From Oceanobacillus polygoni (GTDB taxonomy: Bacteria > Bacillota > Bacilli > Bacillales > Amphibacillaceae): a DNA stretch of 64,000 nucleotides. A program made the translations under genes and the position numbers. Of this stretch, positions 17,076 to 27,893 are shown one piece after another; position 1 is the first letter of the stretch; the number at the start of each line of letters is the position of its first letter. The DNA lies in the NCBI RefSeq assembly GCF_008304605.1, contig NZ_PIJY01000030.1, forward strand, positions 20,580 to 84,579, read 5' to 3'. The notes under the pieces are model-generated. The model had not been told where the DNA came from. It worked only from the letters and a program-made list of their open reading frames with translations, and ran no database searches.

Positions 17076-17104
17076 ATTATATCTTTTTCCTAAGCAGGAT
17101 ACAA
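17076..17104 (-). promoter_or_regulatory. sigma-A promoter of the ireB-ruvX-yrzB operon
   Basis: Minus-strand TTGTAT (17104-17099), 17-base spacer, TATAAT (17081-17076). It lies about 80 bases upstream of the ireB start, in the gap after alaS. Confidence 0.65.
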
Positions 17105-17160
17105 ACTGTCGCTTTTTTACGTTAGGTCATCCATCCAAGAACGTATAGGCTCATCAGTTA

Positions 17161-19809
17161 TTATCCCTTTTTTACATTATCAATAATATAATTTTTTGCT
17201 GCCTCTAGTGCTTCGGTAATTTTGGCTGGATTCTTTCCGCCAGCCTGAGCCATATCTGGTCGACCTCCGCCACCGCCACCACAAATGGTAGCTGCTTGTT
17301 TGATTAGGTTCCCAGCATGTAAGCCTTGCTCAATCAGATCCTTTGACACACCCGCAGCTAATTGAACTTTACCGCCATTTTCTGCCGCAAGTAAGATGAC
17401 ACCTGAATCTAACTTTTGCTTCAATTCGTCAAGCATCTTACGTAATTGATTCATATCCTTTACATTTACCTTTTGAGCTAGAAGGCTTATATCCTGAATG
17501 GATTCTACCTGGTCCAAAATAGATGAAGCCTCTAAATTGGATAATTTCGCACTCAAGGATTCATTATCTTTTTGTAGTCCTTTGATTTCTTGGTGCAATC
17601 CTTCGATTCGTTCAGGAAGCTGTTCTTCTTTTGTTTTGGCAAGTTTCGCAGATGTACCGAGTAATTCCAATTTATCAGTAAGGTATTCATAGGCATGTTT
17701 ACTTGTAACGGCTTCTATTCTTCTTGTGCCAGCCCCAATTCCACTTTCTGATACAATTTTGAACAAACCAATTTCAGATGTGTTTGTTACGTGACAACCA
17801 CCACATAGTTCTATACTATAATCCCCAATTTGGACTACTCTTACAACGTCGCCATATTTTTCACCGAATAAAGCCATTGCTCCCATTTCTTTCGCTTCAT
17901 CTAATTTTTTATTTTCAATAAACAAGGTAATCGATTCCCATACTTTCTCATTAACGATTTGTTCAATCTGTTTTACTTCATCTTTCGTTACGGGATTAAA
18001 ATGGGAAAAATCAAAACGTAATCGCTCTGGCGTTACTAATGAACCCGCCTGGTTAACGTGTGTTCCTAAAACATCCTTTAACGCTTGATGGAGCAAATGT
18101 GTTGCCGTATGGTTTTTTACGACAGCTTTACGGAAGCGCTCATCAACCATCGCCTTCACTTGATCACCTGTACGAAATTCACCGTCTTTTATTTCAACAC
18201 GATGAATATGCTGACCCTTTGGTGACTTCTGTACATCAAGAACATATGCAGATGCATTTTCTGTGTAAATCCAACCATGGTCTGCAACTTGTCCACCACT
18301 CTCCGCATAAAAAGGTGTCTGATTTAAAAATAATAAAACTTCATCCCCTTTTTGTACGGTACGAACAACTTCTTTCCCACCAATAATGGATGCTATTGTT
18401 GTATCCACTTCAAATTGATTATATCCAATAAATTCACTTTCAATTTCGATTTCACTTAAAACCGTATCTTGTACCTGCATGGAATCTACCTTTTGTCTTG
18501 CACTTCTAGCACGTTCACGTTGCTTTTCCATTTCTTGTTCGTAACCTGCTTGGTCCACTGTGAATCCTTGCTGCTCTAAATATTCTTCAGTTAGCTCTTT
18601 CGGGAAGCCATACGTATCATAAAGACGGAAAACTTCTTCCCCAGGAAACTCCGTATTTCCAGCAGCTTTTTCTCGATCCATGATGGTTTCTAAGATATGC
18701 AACCCATCATTCAACGTTTCATGGAACCGTTCCTCTTCTACCTTTATAATATTTTGGATAAATTCATGCTGACGCAATACCTCTGGGTAAAAATCCTTCA
18801 TAATTTCGCCAACAGTATCAACTAGTTCATACATAAACGGTTTCTCGATACCAATTTCTTTAGCGAAACGGACAGCTCGTCGAAGCAACCTTCTTAATAC
18901 ATAACCTCTTCCTTCATTAGATGGAACTGCGCCATCACCAATTGCAAAGCTTACCGTACGAATATGGTCAGCGATAACTTTAAACGCGGTATCACCTGCA
19001 TCACTTTTCCCATAGGAAGTATTGGCAAGTGCTTCTGTTTTACGGATGATTGGCATAAATAAATCCGTATCAAAGTTCGTTGGTACTTGCTGAATAATCG
19101 ATGTCAATCGTTCAAGTCCCATACCTGTATCTATATTTTTCTTTGGCAGCGGTGTGTACGTATCGTCTGGATTATGATTAAATTGGGAAAATACAAGGTT
19201 CCACACTTCCAAGTAACGGCTATTCTCCCCCCCGGGGTAAAGCTCTGGATCATTTGGATCATTTCCAAACGCCTCCCCACGGTCATAGAAGATTTCTGTA
19301 TTTGGGCCACTTGGTCCTTCTCCAATATCCCAGAAATTTTCCTCTAAGCGAATAATCCGCTCTTTTGGTATTTGGATCTCATTCAACCATATATCGTACG
19401 CTTCATCATCCTCTGGATGCACGGTTACAGATAATAATTCCTGATCAAAACCGATCCACTTCTCATCTGTCAAAAATTCCCAAGCCCATTCTATTGCTTC
19501 TTTCTTAAAATAATCACCAATGGAGAAATTCCCAAGCATTTCAAAAAATGTATGATGTCTTGCTGTGAAGCCGACATTTTCAATATCATTCGTTCGGATT
19601 GCCTTCTGTGCATTCACAATGCGCGGATTTTCCGGAATCACTCGACCATCGAAATATTTCTTTAATGTTGCAACCCCACTATTAATCCATAGTAATGTCG
19701 GGTCATCGATAGGGACTAGAGAAGCGCTTGGCTCTACCTGGTGTCCTTTCTCTTTAAAAAAGTCAATAAATAGGTTTCTAATTTCTGCTGAGCTTAATTG
19801 TTTCATCAT
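17161..19809 (-). CDS. alaS: alanyl-tRNA synthetase
   Basis: 882 residues, the full family length. The class II catalytic core spans 1-240 (motif 2 region [19 protein letters not shown]). The editing domain around 560-690 has [12 protein letters not shown] and CGGCHVTNT, the zinc and editing site. The C-Ala domain ends in [16 protein letters not shown]. It charges tRNA-Ala and hydrolyses mischarged Ser/Gly. ATGATG at 19809 follows GGAGG by five bases. Controlled by the T-box leader upstream. Confidence 0.98.
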   Translation of the reverse strand: MMKQLSSAEIRNLFIDFFKEKGHQVEPSASLVPIDDPTLLWINSGVATLKKYFDGRVIPENPRIVNAQKAIRTNDIENVGFTARHHTFFEMLGNFSIGDYFKKEAIEWAWEFLTDEKWIGFDQELLSVTVHPEDDEAYDIWLNEIQIPKERIIRLEENFWDIGEGPSGPNTEIFYDRGEAFGNDPNDPELYPGGENSRYLEVWNLVFSQFNHNPDDTYTPLPKKNIDTGMGLERLTSIIQQVPTNFDTDLFMPIIRKTEALANTSYGKSDAGDTAFKVIADHIRTVSFAIGDGAVPSNEGRGYVLRRLLRRAVRFAKEIGIEKPFMYELVDTVGEIMKDFYPEVLRQHEFIQNIIKVEEERFHETLNDGLHILETIMDREKAAGNTEFPGEEVFRLYDTYGFPKELTEEYLEQQGFTVDQAGYEQEMEKQRERARSARQKVDSMQVQDTVLSEIEIESEFIGYNQFEVDTTIASIIGGKEVVRTVQKGDEVLLFLNQTPFYAESGGQVADHGWIYTENASAYVLDVQKSPKGQHIHRVEIKDGEFRTGDQVKAMVDERFRKAVVKNHTATHLLHQALKDVLGTHVNQAGSLVTPERLRFDFSHFNPVTKDEVKQIEQIVNEKVWESITLFIENKKLDEAKEMGAMALFGEKYGDVVRVVQIGDYSIELCGGCHVTNTSEIGLFKIVSESGIGAGTRRIEAVTSKHAYEYLTDKLELLGTSAKLAKTKEEQLPERIEGLHQEIKGLQKDNESLSAKLSNLEASSILDQVESIQDISLLAQKVNVKDMNQLRKMLDELKQKLDSGVILLAAENGGKVQLAAGVSKDLIEQGLHAGNLIKQAATICGGGGGGRPDMAQAGGKNPAKITEALEAAKNYIIDNVKKG

Positions 19810-19835
19810 TCATTCCTCCAAACGTTCTATAAAAT

Positions 19836-20078
19836 TAAAAAAACCCCCTCTCTGCAATGATTGCAGGGACGAGATTTGTTCGCGGTACCACCCTAATTAT
19901 GAATGACAAAATCATTCATCACTTCAACATGTTAACGGTATGAGACCGACGGGGATTAGCCGTACTCCAGCTTAGCTTTCCATGAGACTATGTTTAGGAT
20001 TTCTTTCACCCAAGGAAATCCCTCTCTTTAAACTAGGTATTCATGTACTTCGAGCCTTCTTCGTGTTTCTTTTATGAT
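19836..20078 (-). promoter_or_regulatory. T-box leader of alaS
   Basis: On the minus strand the T-box sequence AGGGTGGTACCGCG lies at 19894-19881, followed by a terminator hairpin (CTGCAAT/ATTGCAG plus G-rich arm) and seven T. Upstream is a long stem I with the AGAGAG bulge and a GGGTG apical loop (about 20030-20000). A plausible specifier is GCT (19976-19974), the Ala codon, in the context GGAAA-GCT-A. Uncharged tRNA-Ala should favour antitermination. Confidence 0.88.
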
Positions 20079-20087
20079 GAAATTACG

Positions 20088-20225
20088 TGTTCAAAAGGAG
20101 GATAAAAAGGACCGAGTTCGGCTAAAGTCGCAACGTCCTGTTGCAACGCCGACACTAGCACGTGTCGGTAGTTAGTCGAAGGTCTACTGCTCTCGATGTG
20201 TCGTTTTTACCGGACTTTTTGAACA
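20088..20225 (+). repeat. MITE-like repeat family, copy B (138 bp)
   Basis: Begins TGTTCAAAAGGAGGATAAAA and ends CCGGACTTTTTGAACA; the ends share the inverted TGTTCAAAA. The blocks AAAGGACCGA and TCGATGTGTC are shared with copies C and D. It sits immediately upstream of the alaS T-box leader and separates it from the AI-2E-family gene. Confidence 0.8.
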
Positions 20226-20265
20226 TCCTTTGATAGCGTAATTATATGAAACTTTAGTAGCGATG

Positions 20266-21333
20266 TCAATGATTGGAACGAAGAGAAACAAACTGAACGA
20301 CAATCACTTTTAAAATGGTTAGGACAGGTACAGCTAGAATCATGCCCCAAACTCCAAATAATTGACCACCTAATAATAGCACAAAGATGATTGCCACAGG
20401 ATGAATTTTAATACTTCTCCCCATAATATATGGAGATAGAAGATTCCCTTCGATTAGTTGGATAACAAAAATAGCAATAATCACAAATATAACTGTGTTA
20501 CCACCTGTTGTATACGAAATCATCACCGCAGGGACAGCACCAATAATTGGACCAAAATACGGAATAATATTCGTTACACCCATCACAATCGCTAGTAATA
20601 ACGCATAATTAACATGTAATAATTTAAAGATTAGCAGACAAGCCAAACTCACAAACAAACTAATAATTAACTGACCACGAATATATCCCCCAAGTCCTTT
20701 ATCGATTTCCTTCATTAATTCATTCGCTTCATCCTTATACTTATGTGGAATAAACCACATAAAAAAAGATTCGATCTTCACATAATCCTTGATGAAGTAA
20801 AAGACAAGTACCGGGATAACCGTTATAAGGACAATCATGTCGAATATTCTTGTAAAACCACCGACAAGCTTACCGAGTAAATTATCCAAGGAAGTCTCTA
20901 TCGTTGCTACAAGTTGATCAATTTTGTCATGAACCGTTTCTGGTAAAAACGAAGTATAACTGTATACCTGATAGATCCAACTTTCATACATACGGATAAA
21001 CTCGGGCAGATTCTCATTCAAATCTTGAACCTGATGAACAATGGCAGGATATCCTCTGTAAAATAAATAACCGACCCCGCCGAAGAATATTAAATAGATT
21101 AACAGGATCGAGAGACCTCGATGAATATTCCACTCGTGGAGTTTTTCCACTAATGGATGAAGTAAATAAGCAATTAATGCTGCAACTAAAAACGGAATGA
21201 AAAACTTCCATAAAAATGAAAAAAAGGCTTCGTAATATGGCATTGTTTTTACTAGCAGAAAGGAAAATATAAATAAAACAATCCCTATTAATAGCCAATA
21301 CAGTAATCGAAAGCGTTTTTTATCCTCAACCAT
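20266..21333 (-). CDS. AI-2E family transporter (YrrI-like)
   Basis: 355 residues from ATG 21333, eight bases after GAGGAG; the frame extends to a GTG overlapping that site. Seven to eight hydrophobic helices, with a long amphipathic central stretch and the C-terminal family motif (GVTNIIPYFGPIIGAVPA). The family (formerly PerM) includes autoinducer-2 exporters and Na+/H+ antiporter-like proteins; the substrate here cannot be told. Same position as yrrI beside alaS in Bacillus. Confidence 0.85.
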   Translation of the reverse strand: MVEDKKRFRLLYWLLIGIVLFIFSFLLVKTMPYYEAFFSFLWKFFIPFLVAALIAYLLHPLVEKLHEWNIHRGLSILLIYLIFFGGVGYLFYRGYPAIVHQVQDLNENLPEFIRMYESWIYQVYSYTSFLPETVHDKIDQLVATIETSLDNLLGKLVGGFTRIFDMIVLITVIPVLVFYFIKDYVKIESFFMWFIPHKYKDEANELMKEIDKGLGGYIRGQLIISLFVSLACLLIFKLLHVNYALLLAIVMGVTNIIPYFGPIIGAVPAVMISYTTGGNTVIFVIIAIFVIQLIEGNLLSPYIMGRSIKIHPVAIIFVLLLGGQLFGVWGMILAVPVLTILKVIVVQFVSLRSNH

Positions 21334-21387
21334 GATAAACACTCCTCAAGCATTTTGTATTTATCTCGTTATCCTCGCCGGGAGTGT

Positions 21388-21576
21388 TTATGGTAATTTT
21401 CTTTCCTCTTTCGTAAACAAATCATCCAATGAGCTTAAGCTTCCATCAGCTTCGATTTGATGCACCATTAATTCATTGCTGGTTACTGTCATTTCAATAA
21501 AGCAAGTCCAACAATAATAATCTTGTGTTCCTATTTTTCCAATGTCTTTTCCATTACAGTTCGGGCATCGTAGCAT
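21388..21576 (-). CDS. small zinc-ribbon protein
   Basis: 62 residues with CPNC (residues 4-7) and CWTC (22-25), a probable zinc ribbon, and an acidic tail. AAAGGAG lies upstream of the ATG. Similar small proteins lie beside the yrrI-type permease gene in Bacillus (YrzR), but I am not sure of the orthology. Function unknown; possibly nucleic-acid or protein binding. Confidence 0.7.
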   Translation of the reverse strand: MLRCPNCNGKDIGKIGTQDYYCWTCFIEMTVTSNELMVHQIEADGSLSSLDDLFTKEERKLP

Positions 21577-21643
21577 GATTTTAACTCCTTTTCGAGTATT
21601 ACGCTACTATAGTTGCCCGCTTGAATACTTTTTATACCTTTAT

Positions 21644-23962
21644 TTACATGAAATCGTATGGCGAGATTTCTTCTTCAGCCACTTCTTCCGTTTCTTCCAC
21701 TTTCATATCTTTCATTCTTTCACTTAATTGCTCTTTCAATGACGTAAATCGTTTATTCGTATCCACGGTCTGAATCCCTCTTAAAAACGCTTGGTGTTCA
21801 CCACAAATAATTAAAGACTCTTTGCTTCTTGTAATTGCAGTGTACAATAAATTTTTTCGCAGCATTCGATGATAGGTCGAAACAACCGGGAGAATTACGA
21901 TTGGGAATTCACTACCTTGCGACTTATGAATGGAAATACAATATGCATGTGTAAAATTAATATAGTTGTTGCGTTCATAAACCACTTCTTTATCATCAAA
22001 GCTTATGACCACCTGCTCCACATTATCCACGTTCTCTTCTTCTCGAAAAATAGCAACAACTTCGCCAATATCACCATTATATACGCCATCCTCTGGTTGA
22101 TTAACAAGCTGAATCACCTTATCCCCAACACGATAAACGACATCATGGTACTTTACTTCTCGTTTGGTTTTCGTTTTAGGGTTGATCAGCCTCTGTAATT
22201 CTTGGTTAATCATTGTAATCCCTGCCTGGCTTCGATACATGGGAGCTAATACTTGAATCTCTTTGACATCAAGTCCTTTATCTTTAGCCTTTGTGAAAAT
22301 GGATGTAACTACTTGGAGCATTTGATGTTCATGGCATGCAATAAAACTAAAATCTTTATCATTCTGTAACGACTGGTCTGTCAGTTGATCATTTTTAATT
22401 TCATGTGCGAGCTGGATAATTTTCGATCCTTCTTTTTGACGATATACTTCATTAAGCCGAACAAGAGGTAGTAAATTGCTATTCAATAAATCCGTTAATA
22501 CTTGACCAGGACCAACTGATGGCAGCTGATCTTCATCACCAACGAGCAGTACTTGCATTTCATCTGGTATTGCCTTAAATAAACTGTTTGCAAGCCAAAT
22601 ATCTACCATGGAAAACTCATCAACAATGAGAATCTTTCCTACCAGCTGTTCCTGCTCGTCCTTATTAAATCCGTTACTTCCATTCCAACCAAGCAGTCTG
22701 TGAATTGTTAGTGCTGGAAGACCAGTCGACTCATTCAAACGTTTTGCTGCTCTGCCGGTTGGCGCAGTCAAAACAAATGGAAAATCAGCTTGATCTTCAT
22801 AGTCTTTCGGATTAAGCGAAACGTCATGGATTACTGCATAAGCTTTTAAAATCCCTTTAATAACAGTTGTTTTTCCAGTCCCAGGTCCACCCGTTAAAAT
22901 CATTACTTTCGAATGTAGCGATTGATTAATTGCATTAAATTGTTCTTTCCCATAGCTAAGTACTTCTGAATCTTCAATTTCGCCAGTAATCTTCATCATT
23001 TCAGCTAATGGCGTCTCATCCTCAATCGGTTTCTCCATGATCCTTTTTAAATTTGCTGCAAAACCATCCTCAGCATAGTAAAGCGAAGGGAGATAAACCT
23101 TTGTATCTTGGATGATTACTTTCTTCTCTTTATTTAATTCTTCCATCTGTTCCATAATAATGTTAGCTTCTTCAGGATGAATACGAAGCAATTCTCCAAC
23201 TTGGTCAACACAAAGTTCCATTGGTACATATACGTGACCATCTTGAATGCTTTTTTGTAGGATGTAAATACACCCAGCTCCAATTCGGTTTGGGTGTGTC
23301 ATTGATATTCCATTTTGCCTAGCAATGTCATCTGCGGTTTGAAACCCAAATCCATCTATTGCAAAAACATATTGATATGGGTCTTCTTCCAAAACATCAA
23401 TCGCTTCATCTTTATATTCTTGATAAATGCGCTGCGCCATTTTTAACCCAACACCATAGTTGGCTAAATAAACTGCAATATGTTCAAACCCTTGATTTTC
23501 TTGTAAACTCGTCGCTAAACGCTCGGCCGTTTCTTTCTTCAATCCTGGCACACGCTGCAGAATACTTCCATCATTCAAAATCTGTGTAATTGCCGTTTCT
23601 CCTAAATGTTCAACGATTCGTTCAGCAGTCTTTTTTCCAACGCCATAAAAGAGATCACTTGATAAATAGGCTACTAAACCATCTTTTGTATCCGGTACAA
23701 CCGTTTTGTAGGAAGAAACTTTGTACTGCAACCCGAACCTGGCATGCCTTTCAAACGTTCCATAAAAGTAATAGAGGGTTTGCTCTTGGAGATTGGAAAA
23801 ATAGCCTTTTGCAACAATCTCTTTTTCTTTGAAATCTTCATTTGTATCCTGAACCCGGATCTTAATGATAGAAAAATGCTCTACTTCATTATGAAAAATG
23901 GTATATAGAATCTCACCTTTAATATATCCCATTTCTTCGATTGATTGTTGATCCCGTTCCAT
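21644..23962 (-). CDS. recD2: ATP-dependent 5'-3' DNA helicase RecD2
   Basis: 772 residues from ATG 23962; a GTG five codons earlier is less likely. The N-terminal region has helix-hairpin-helix repeats (GVGKKTAERIVEHLG, VPGLKKETAERLA). Walker A is GGPGTGKTT near residue 345, then DEFSMVD (Walker B), VGDEDQLPSVGPGQVL (motif III) and the C-terminal UvrD-like motif THAYCISIHKSQGSEFP. RecD2 works without RecBC and takes part in repair and replication fork maintenance. Full length for the family. Confidence 0.94.
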   Translation of the reverse strand: MERDQQSIEEMGYIKGEILYTIFHNEVEHFSIIKIRVQDTNEDFKEKEIVAKGYFSNLQEQTLYYFYGTFERHARFGLQYKVSSYKTVVPDTKDGLVAYLSSDLFYGVGKKTAERIVEHLGETAITQILNDGSILQRVPGLKKETAERLATSLQENQGFEHIAVYLANYGVGLKMAQRIYQEYKDEAIDVLEEDPYQYVFAIDGFGFQTADDIARQNGISMTHPNRIGAGCIYILQKSIQDGHVYVPMELCVDQVGELLRIHPEEANIIMEQMEELNKEKKVIIQDTKVYLPSLYYAEDGFAANLKRIMEKPIEDETPLAEMMKITGEIEDSEVLSYGKEQFNAINQSLHSKVMILTGGPGTGKTTVIKGILKAYAVIHDVSLNPKDYEDQADFPFVLTAPTGRAAKRLNESTGLPALTIHRLLGWNGSNGFNKDEQEQLVGKILIVDEFSMVDIWLANSLFKAIPDEMQVLLVGDEDQLPSVGPGQVLTDLLNSNLLPLVRLNEVYRQKEGSKIIQLAHEIKNDQLTDQSLQNDKDFSFIACHEHQMLQVVTSIFTKAKDKGLDVKEIQVLAPMYRSQAGITMINQELQRLINPKTKTKREVKYHDVVYRVGDKVIQLVNQPEDGVYNGDIGEVVAIFREEENVDNVEQVVISFDDKEVVYERNNYINFTHAYCISIHKSQGSEFPIVILPVVSTYHRMLRKNLLYTAITRSKESLIICGEHQAFLRGIQTVDTNKRFTSLKEQLSERMKDMKVEETEEVAEEEISPYDFM

Positions 23963-23990
23963 TTGAAACAACCCCACTATCTTTTTTCAA

Positions 23991-24150
23991 CTCAAGCGCC
24001 CAGCAAGACTTTCCTACTTCATGACAATCTAAAGAAGACTTGCCTTGCCGACTCGCTGTGACAGAGGCTTAGTCGCACGTATACCCTTGTGGTGAAGTGA
24101 ACATCGGTTCAATCTAGTCCGTAAGTCGCTCTACGGGCGCTTCCGCCTTT
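23991..24150 (-). repeat. GCGCAAGCGC-type dispersed repeat, 160 bp
   Basis: Read on the minus strand it begins AAAGGCGGAAGCGCCCGT and ends TTGCTGGGCGCTTGAG. The element at 51437-51593 has matching ends and the shared internal block GAACCGATGTT. The inverted ends (AGCGCCC and GGGCGCT) can pair. It fills the gap between recD2 and the TPR gene. Confidence 0.75.
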
Positions 24151-24151
24151 A

Positions 24152-24817
24152 TTACTTGTTTTCGTTCATTAACTGCTCCACATTTTTCTTACCGTTTAAA
24201 GCAAGAAGATGATCTGGCTGAATGTATATTGCCTTATCAAAATGTTCCAAAGCTTCTTGTGCTTTTTCATTAAACAACGCCATTACTCCTAAGTTGTAAT
24301 GGGCATCACTATGTTCTTGGTTGATCTCAAGAACACGATGAAATACTGTCTCAGCATCAGCTAAACTATTACTCTGTGCAAGTGAAAGTCCATATTGGAA
24401 AAGTACTTCTTCATCATCCGGGTTCAGTTCAGTTGCTCTTAGTAAATACGGCAATGCGAGCCTTGGTTGTTCTTGACTTTGCAACGTTAAACCAAGCATG
24501 AAGTATACATCACTTTCTTCCAGGCCAAGCTCAACTGCTTTTTGAAAATTTGCTTGTGCTTTCGAAAACTCGGACTGCTCAAAATAAAGATTACCTAATC
24601 CATAATATGCTGTAGCAGCTGTTGGGTCTAATTCAATAGCTTTTTCCAAAAAACGGAGTGCACGATCATTTTCATTCACCTGCATCAACAGATTGGCGAA
24701 ATTGATATAGCCAAGTGCGTCATTTGGATTCTGCTCAATCACTTCATTAAATAGCTTTGCTGCTTCTTCAAAATTTCGTTCTTTCATATAATCTATTGCT
24801 TGTGAATTCTTATCCAC
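24152..24817 (-). CDS. tetratricopeptide repeat protein (YrrB-like)
   Basis: 221 residues made almost entirely of six TPR units of 34 residues (patterns such as ALGYINFANLLMQ, AYYGLGNLYFEQ, AHYNLGVMALFN). No signal peptide or membrane helix, so cytoplasmic. The order mnmA-TPR-recD2 is that of yrrB in Bacillus. TPR superhelices are protein-protein scaffolds; the partner is unknown. Confidence 0.88.
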   Translation of the reverse strand: MDKNSQAIDYMKERNFEEAAKLFNEVIEQNPNDALGYINFANLLMQVNENDRALRFLEKAIELDPTAATAYYGLGNLYFEQSEFSKAQANFQKAVELGLEESDVYFMLGLTLQSQEQPRLALPYLLRATELNPDDEEVLFQYGLSLAQSNSLADAETVFHRVLEINQEHSDAHYNLGVMALFNEKAQEALEHFDKAIYIQPDHLLALNGKKNVEQLMNENK

Positions 24818-24834
24818 GATAAAAAACTCCCTAC

Positions 24835-25962
<1,128 letters not shown>

Positions 25963-25979
25963 TTATAGAGGTTACACAT

Positions 25980-27122
25980 TTATGCGGTTAATCGTTTGAC
26001 GATTCGAGAGACACGATTAGCTGCTTCTTTCACATTTTCCTCTGTATTAAAAATACCGAAACTGAATCGAACCGAATTCGTCGTGCATGGGTTATCTTTC
26101 CCGAACATAGCTGTCAATACATGCGATGGTTCAACACTTCCTGCCGTACATGCACTACCACTAGATGCGGCAATCCCATCTAAGTCGAAATTTGCTAATA
26201 GCGCTTCGACATTTGTTCCGGGAAAGCTAATATTAATAATCGAAGCGATGGTTACCTGAATATCTCCGTTCACTTCAAATTGTACTCCATTTTCTTCTAG
26301 CGTTCGAATAAATAGCTCTTTATAGGCTTGATACTGCTCTTTCCTTTTCGTTTTATGCTCCATTGCTAACTCAACAGCTTTTTGAAAACCAAAAGCGCCA
26401 GCAACATTTTCTGTACCTGGGCGACGTTTACGTTCTTGTTCCCCACCATGTTGCAGAGACTTTAGCATGACATTTTCATTCGCATATAAAAAACCAATAC
26501 CCTTTGGTCCGTTTATTTTATGCGAAGAAACGGTAAGCATATCAATACCCAATTCCTTCACATCAATATCAATTAAACCATATGCTTGTACAGCATCTGT
26601 ATGGAAATATGCTTGATGATCCTTTAGAAGCTCTCCTATTTCCTTAATCGGCTGGATAACTCCTGTCTCATTATTAACAAACATAATCGACACAAGAATC
26701 GTTTGTTCCGTTAATGCGGCTTTAACATCTTCTATCGCTATTTGCCCATTCTCATACACTGGAAGATACGTAACCTCAAAGCCAAGACCCTCTAATTCCT
26801 CAGCTGTATGAAGCACTGCGTGATGCTCTTGCTTGGTTGTAATAATATGATTTCCTTTATGACGGTTTGCTAGCGCAGTTCCTAAAAGTGCGAGGTTATC
26901 TGCTTCGGTCCCTCCACTTGTGAACGTAATTTCTTTTTCATTTGCATGGATACTTAAGGCCATGATACGTCTTGCCTCATCAAGAATTTGGCGACCCTTC
27001 CTCCCGAAAGAATGTACGCTTGATGGGTTACCAAAGTTTTCTTTATATACAGGAAGCATTGCTTGAATAACTTCCTCATCCATTGGTGTTGTTGCCGCAT
27101 GATCCAAATAAATTGGTTCCAT
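25980..27122 (-). CDS. cysteine desulfurase (YrvO-type, NifS/IscS family)
   Basis: 380 residues, PLP-dependent. It begins YLDHAATTPMD; the PLP lysine is in SSHKINGPKG and the persulfide-forming Cys lies in SSGSACTAGSVEPSHVL. It mobilises sulfur from cysteine. Adjacency to mnmA (32 bp) and to cymR suggests it supplies tRNA thiolation, as YrvO does in Bacillus subtilis. Confidence 0.94.
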   Translation of the reverse strand: MEPIYLDHAATTPMDEEVIQAMLPVYKENFGNPSSVHSFGRKGRQILDEARRIMALSIHANEKEITFTSGGTEADNLALLGTALANRHKGNHIITTKQEHHAVLHTAEELEGLGFEVTYLPVYENGQIAIEDVKAALTEQTILVSIMFVNNETGVIQPIKEIGELLKDHQAYFHTDAVQAYGLIDIDVKELGIDMLTVSSHKINGPKGIGFLYANENVMLKSLQHGGEQERKRRPGTENVAGAFGFQKAVELAMEHKTKRKEQYQAYKELFIRTLEENGVQFEVNGDIQVTIASIINISFPGTNVEALLANFDLDGIAASSGSACTAGSVEPSHVLTAMFGKDNPCTTNSVRFSFGIFNTEENVKEAANRVSRIVKRLTA

Positions 27123-27161
27123 TATCCATTTCCTTTCTTTTATAAACGGGTTGTACCATTG

Positions 27162-27581
27162 TTAAATATAGAACATATAAGAATCCTGTACTTCATCATC
27201 ATCATGATTTGCCAAATTTTCTAATGTCGTATTATCTAAAACATTCTTCACCGCATCACGAATTTGTAGCCATAATGCTTGCTGTGCAGGCTGCTCATCT
27301 TCAATTCCCTCTACAATCGTAAGGGGACCTTCCAGAACGCGGATTACATCACCAGCTGTAATCTCCTTTGGATCTTTCGATAAGATATATCCGCCATATG
27401 CACCACGTATACTTTTAATCAGTCCAGCATTGCGAAGCGGAGAAGCAAGCTGCTCCAAATAATGCTCCGATAAATTATTTTCTTGGGCAATTGCCTTTAA
27501 GGATAAAGGACCATCCCCGTGTTTTTTTGTTAAAGCAATCATAATGGTTAAACCATATCTACCTTTAGTTGAAATCTTCAT
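27162..27581 (-). CDS. cymR: Rrf2-family cysteine metabolism repressor CymR
   Basis: 139 residues. N-terminal winged helix (MKISTKGRYGLTIMIALTKK, then NLSEHYLEQL) as in all Rrf2 proteins. It lacks the three-cysteine Fe-S cluster of IscR, as expected for CymR. CymR with CysK represses cysteine uptake and synthesis genes. It precedes the cysteine desulfurase gene by 39 bp. GAGGTG lies eight bases before the ATG. Confidence 0.92.
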   Translation of the reverse strand: MKISTKGRYGLTIMIALTKKHGDGPLSLKAIAQENNLSEHYLEQLASPLRNAGLIKSIRGAYGGYILSKDPKEITAGDVIRVLEGPLTIVEGIEDEQPAQQALWLQIRDAVKNVLDNTTLENLANHDDDEVQDSYMFYI

Positions 27582-27633
27582 CTATAACACACCTCTGTTT
27601 CTTTCCATCGTCCATTCGTTTATAATATTTGTT

Positions 27634-27665
27634 ATTATAGCATGAATGGGGTATATCTTGCATTT
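27634..27665 (-). promoter_or_regulatory. candidate promoter of cymR
   Basis: Extended -10 TGCTATAAT on the minus strand (-10 at 27639-27634) with a poor -35 about 17 bases upstream. It lies about 55 bases before the cymR start. Confidence 0.5.
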
Positions 27666-27684
27666 TAGCAAACCTAAGTATAAA

Positions 27685-27850
27685 TGTTCAAAAGGAGAAT
27701 GAAAAGGACCGAACTCGGATAAGTACGCAACGTCTTGGGACTGCGATTACTCGCCCTATCGAAAAGCTTTGTTGCAAAGCCGGAACTAGCACGTCCTGTG
27801 GAGAAGTTCCCTTGTTCTCGATGTGTCATTTCCACCGGACTTTTTGAACA
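27685..27850 (+). repeat. MITE-like repeat family, copy C (166 bp)
   Basis: Begins TGTTCAAAAGGAGAATGAAA and ends CCGGACTTTTTGAACA, with the shared blocks AAAGGACCGA and TCGATGTGTCAT. The outward flanks TAAGTAT and ATACTTA are also complementary, extending the terminal inversion. It occupies more than half of the 312-bp gap between divergent cymR and rarA. Confidence 0.8.
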
Positions 27851-27893
27851 ATACTTAATACAATTAATTAATTATATATAAAGGGAGATATAA

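Noticed and set aside
18060..18386. Plus-strand open frame within alaS
   Set aside because: Lies wholly within the essential alaS on the other strand with no ribosome binding site.
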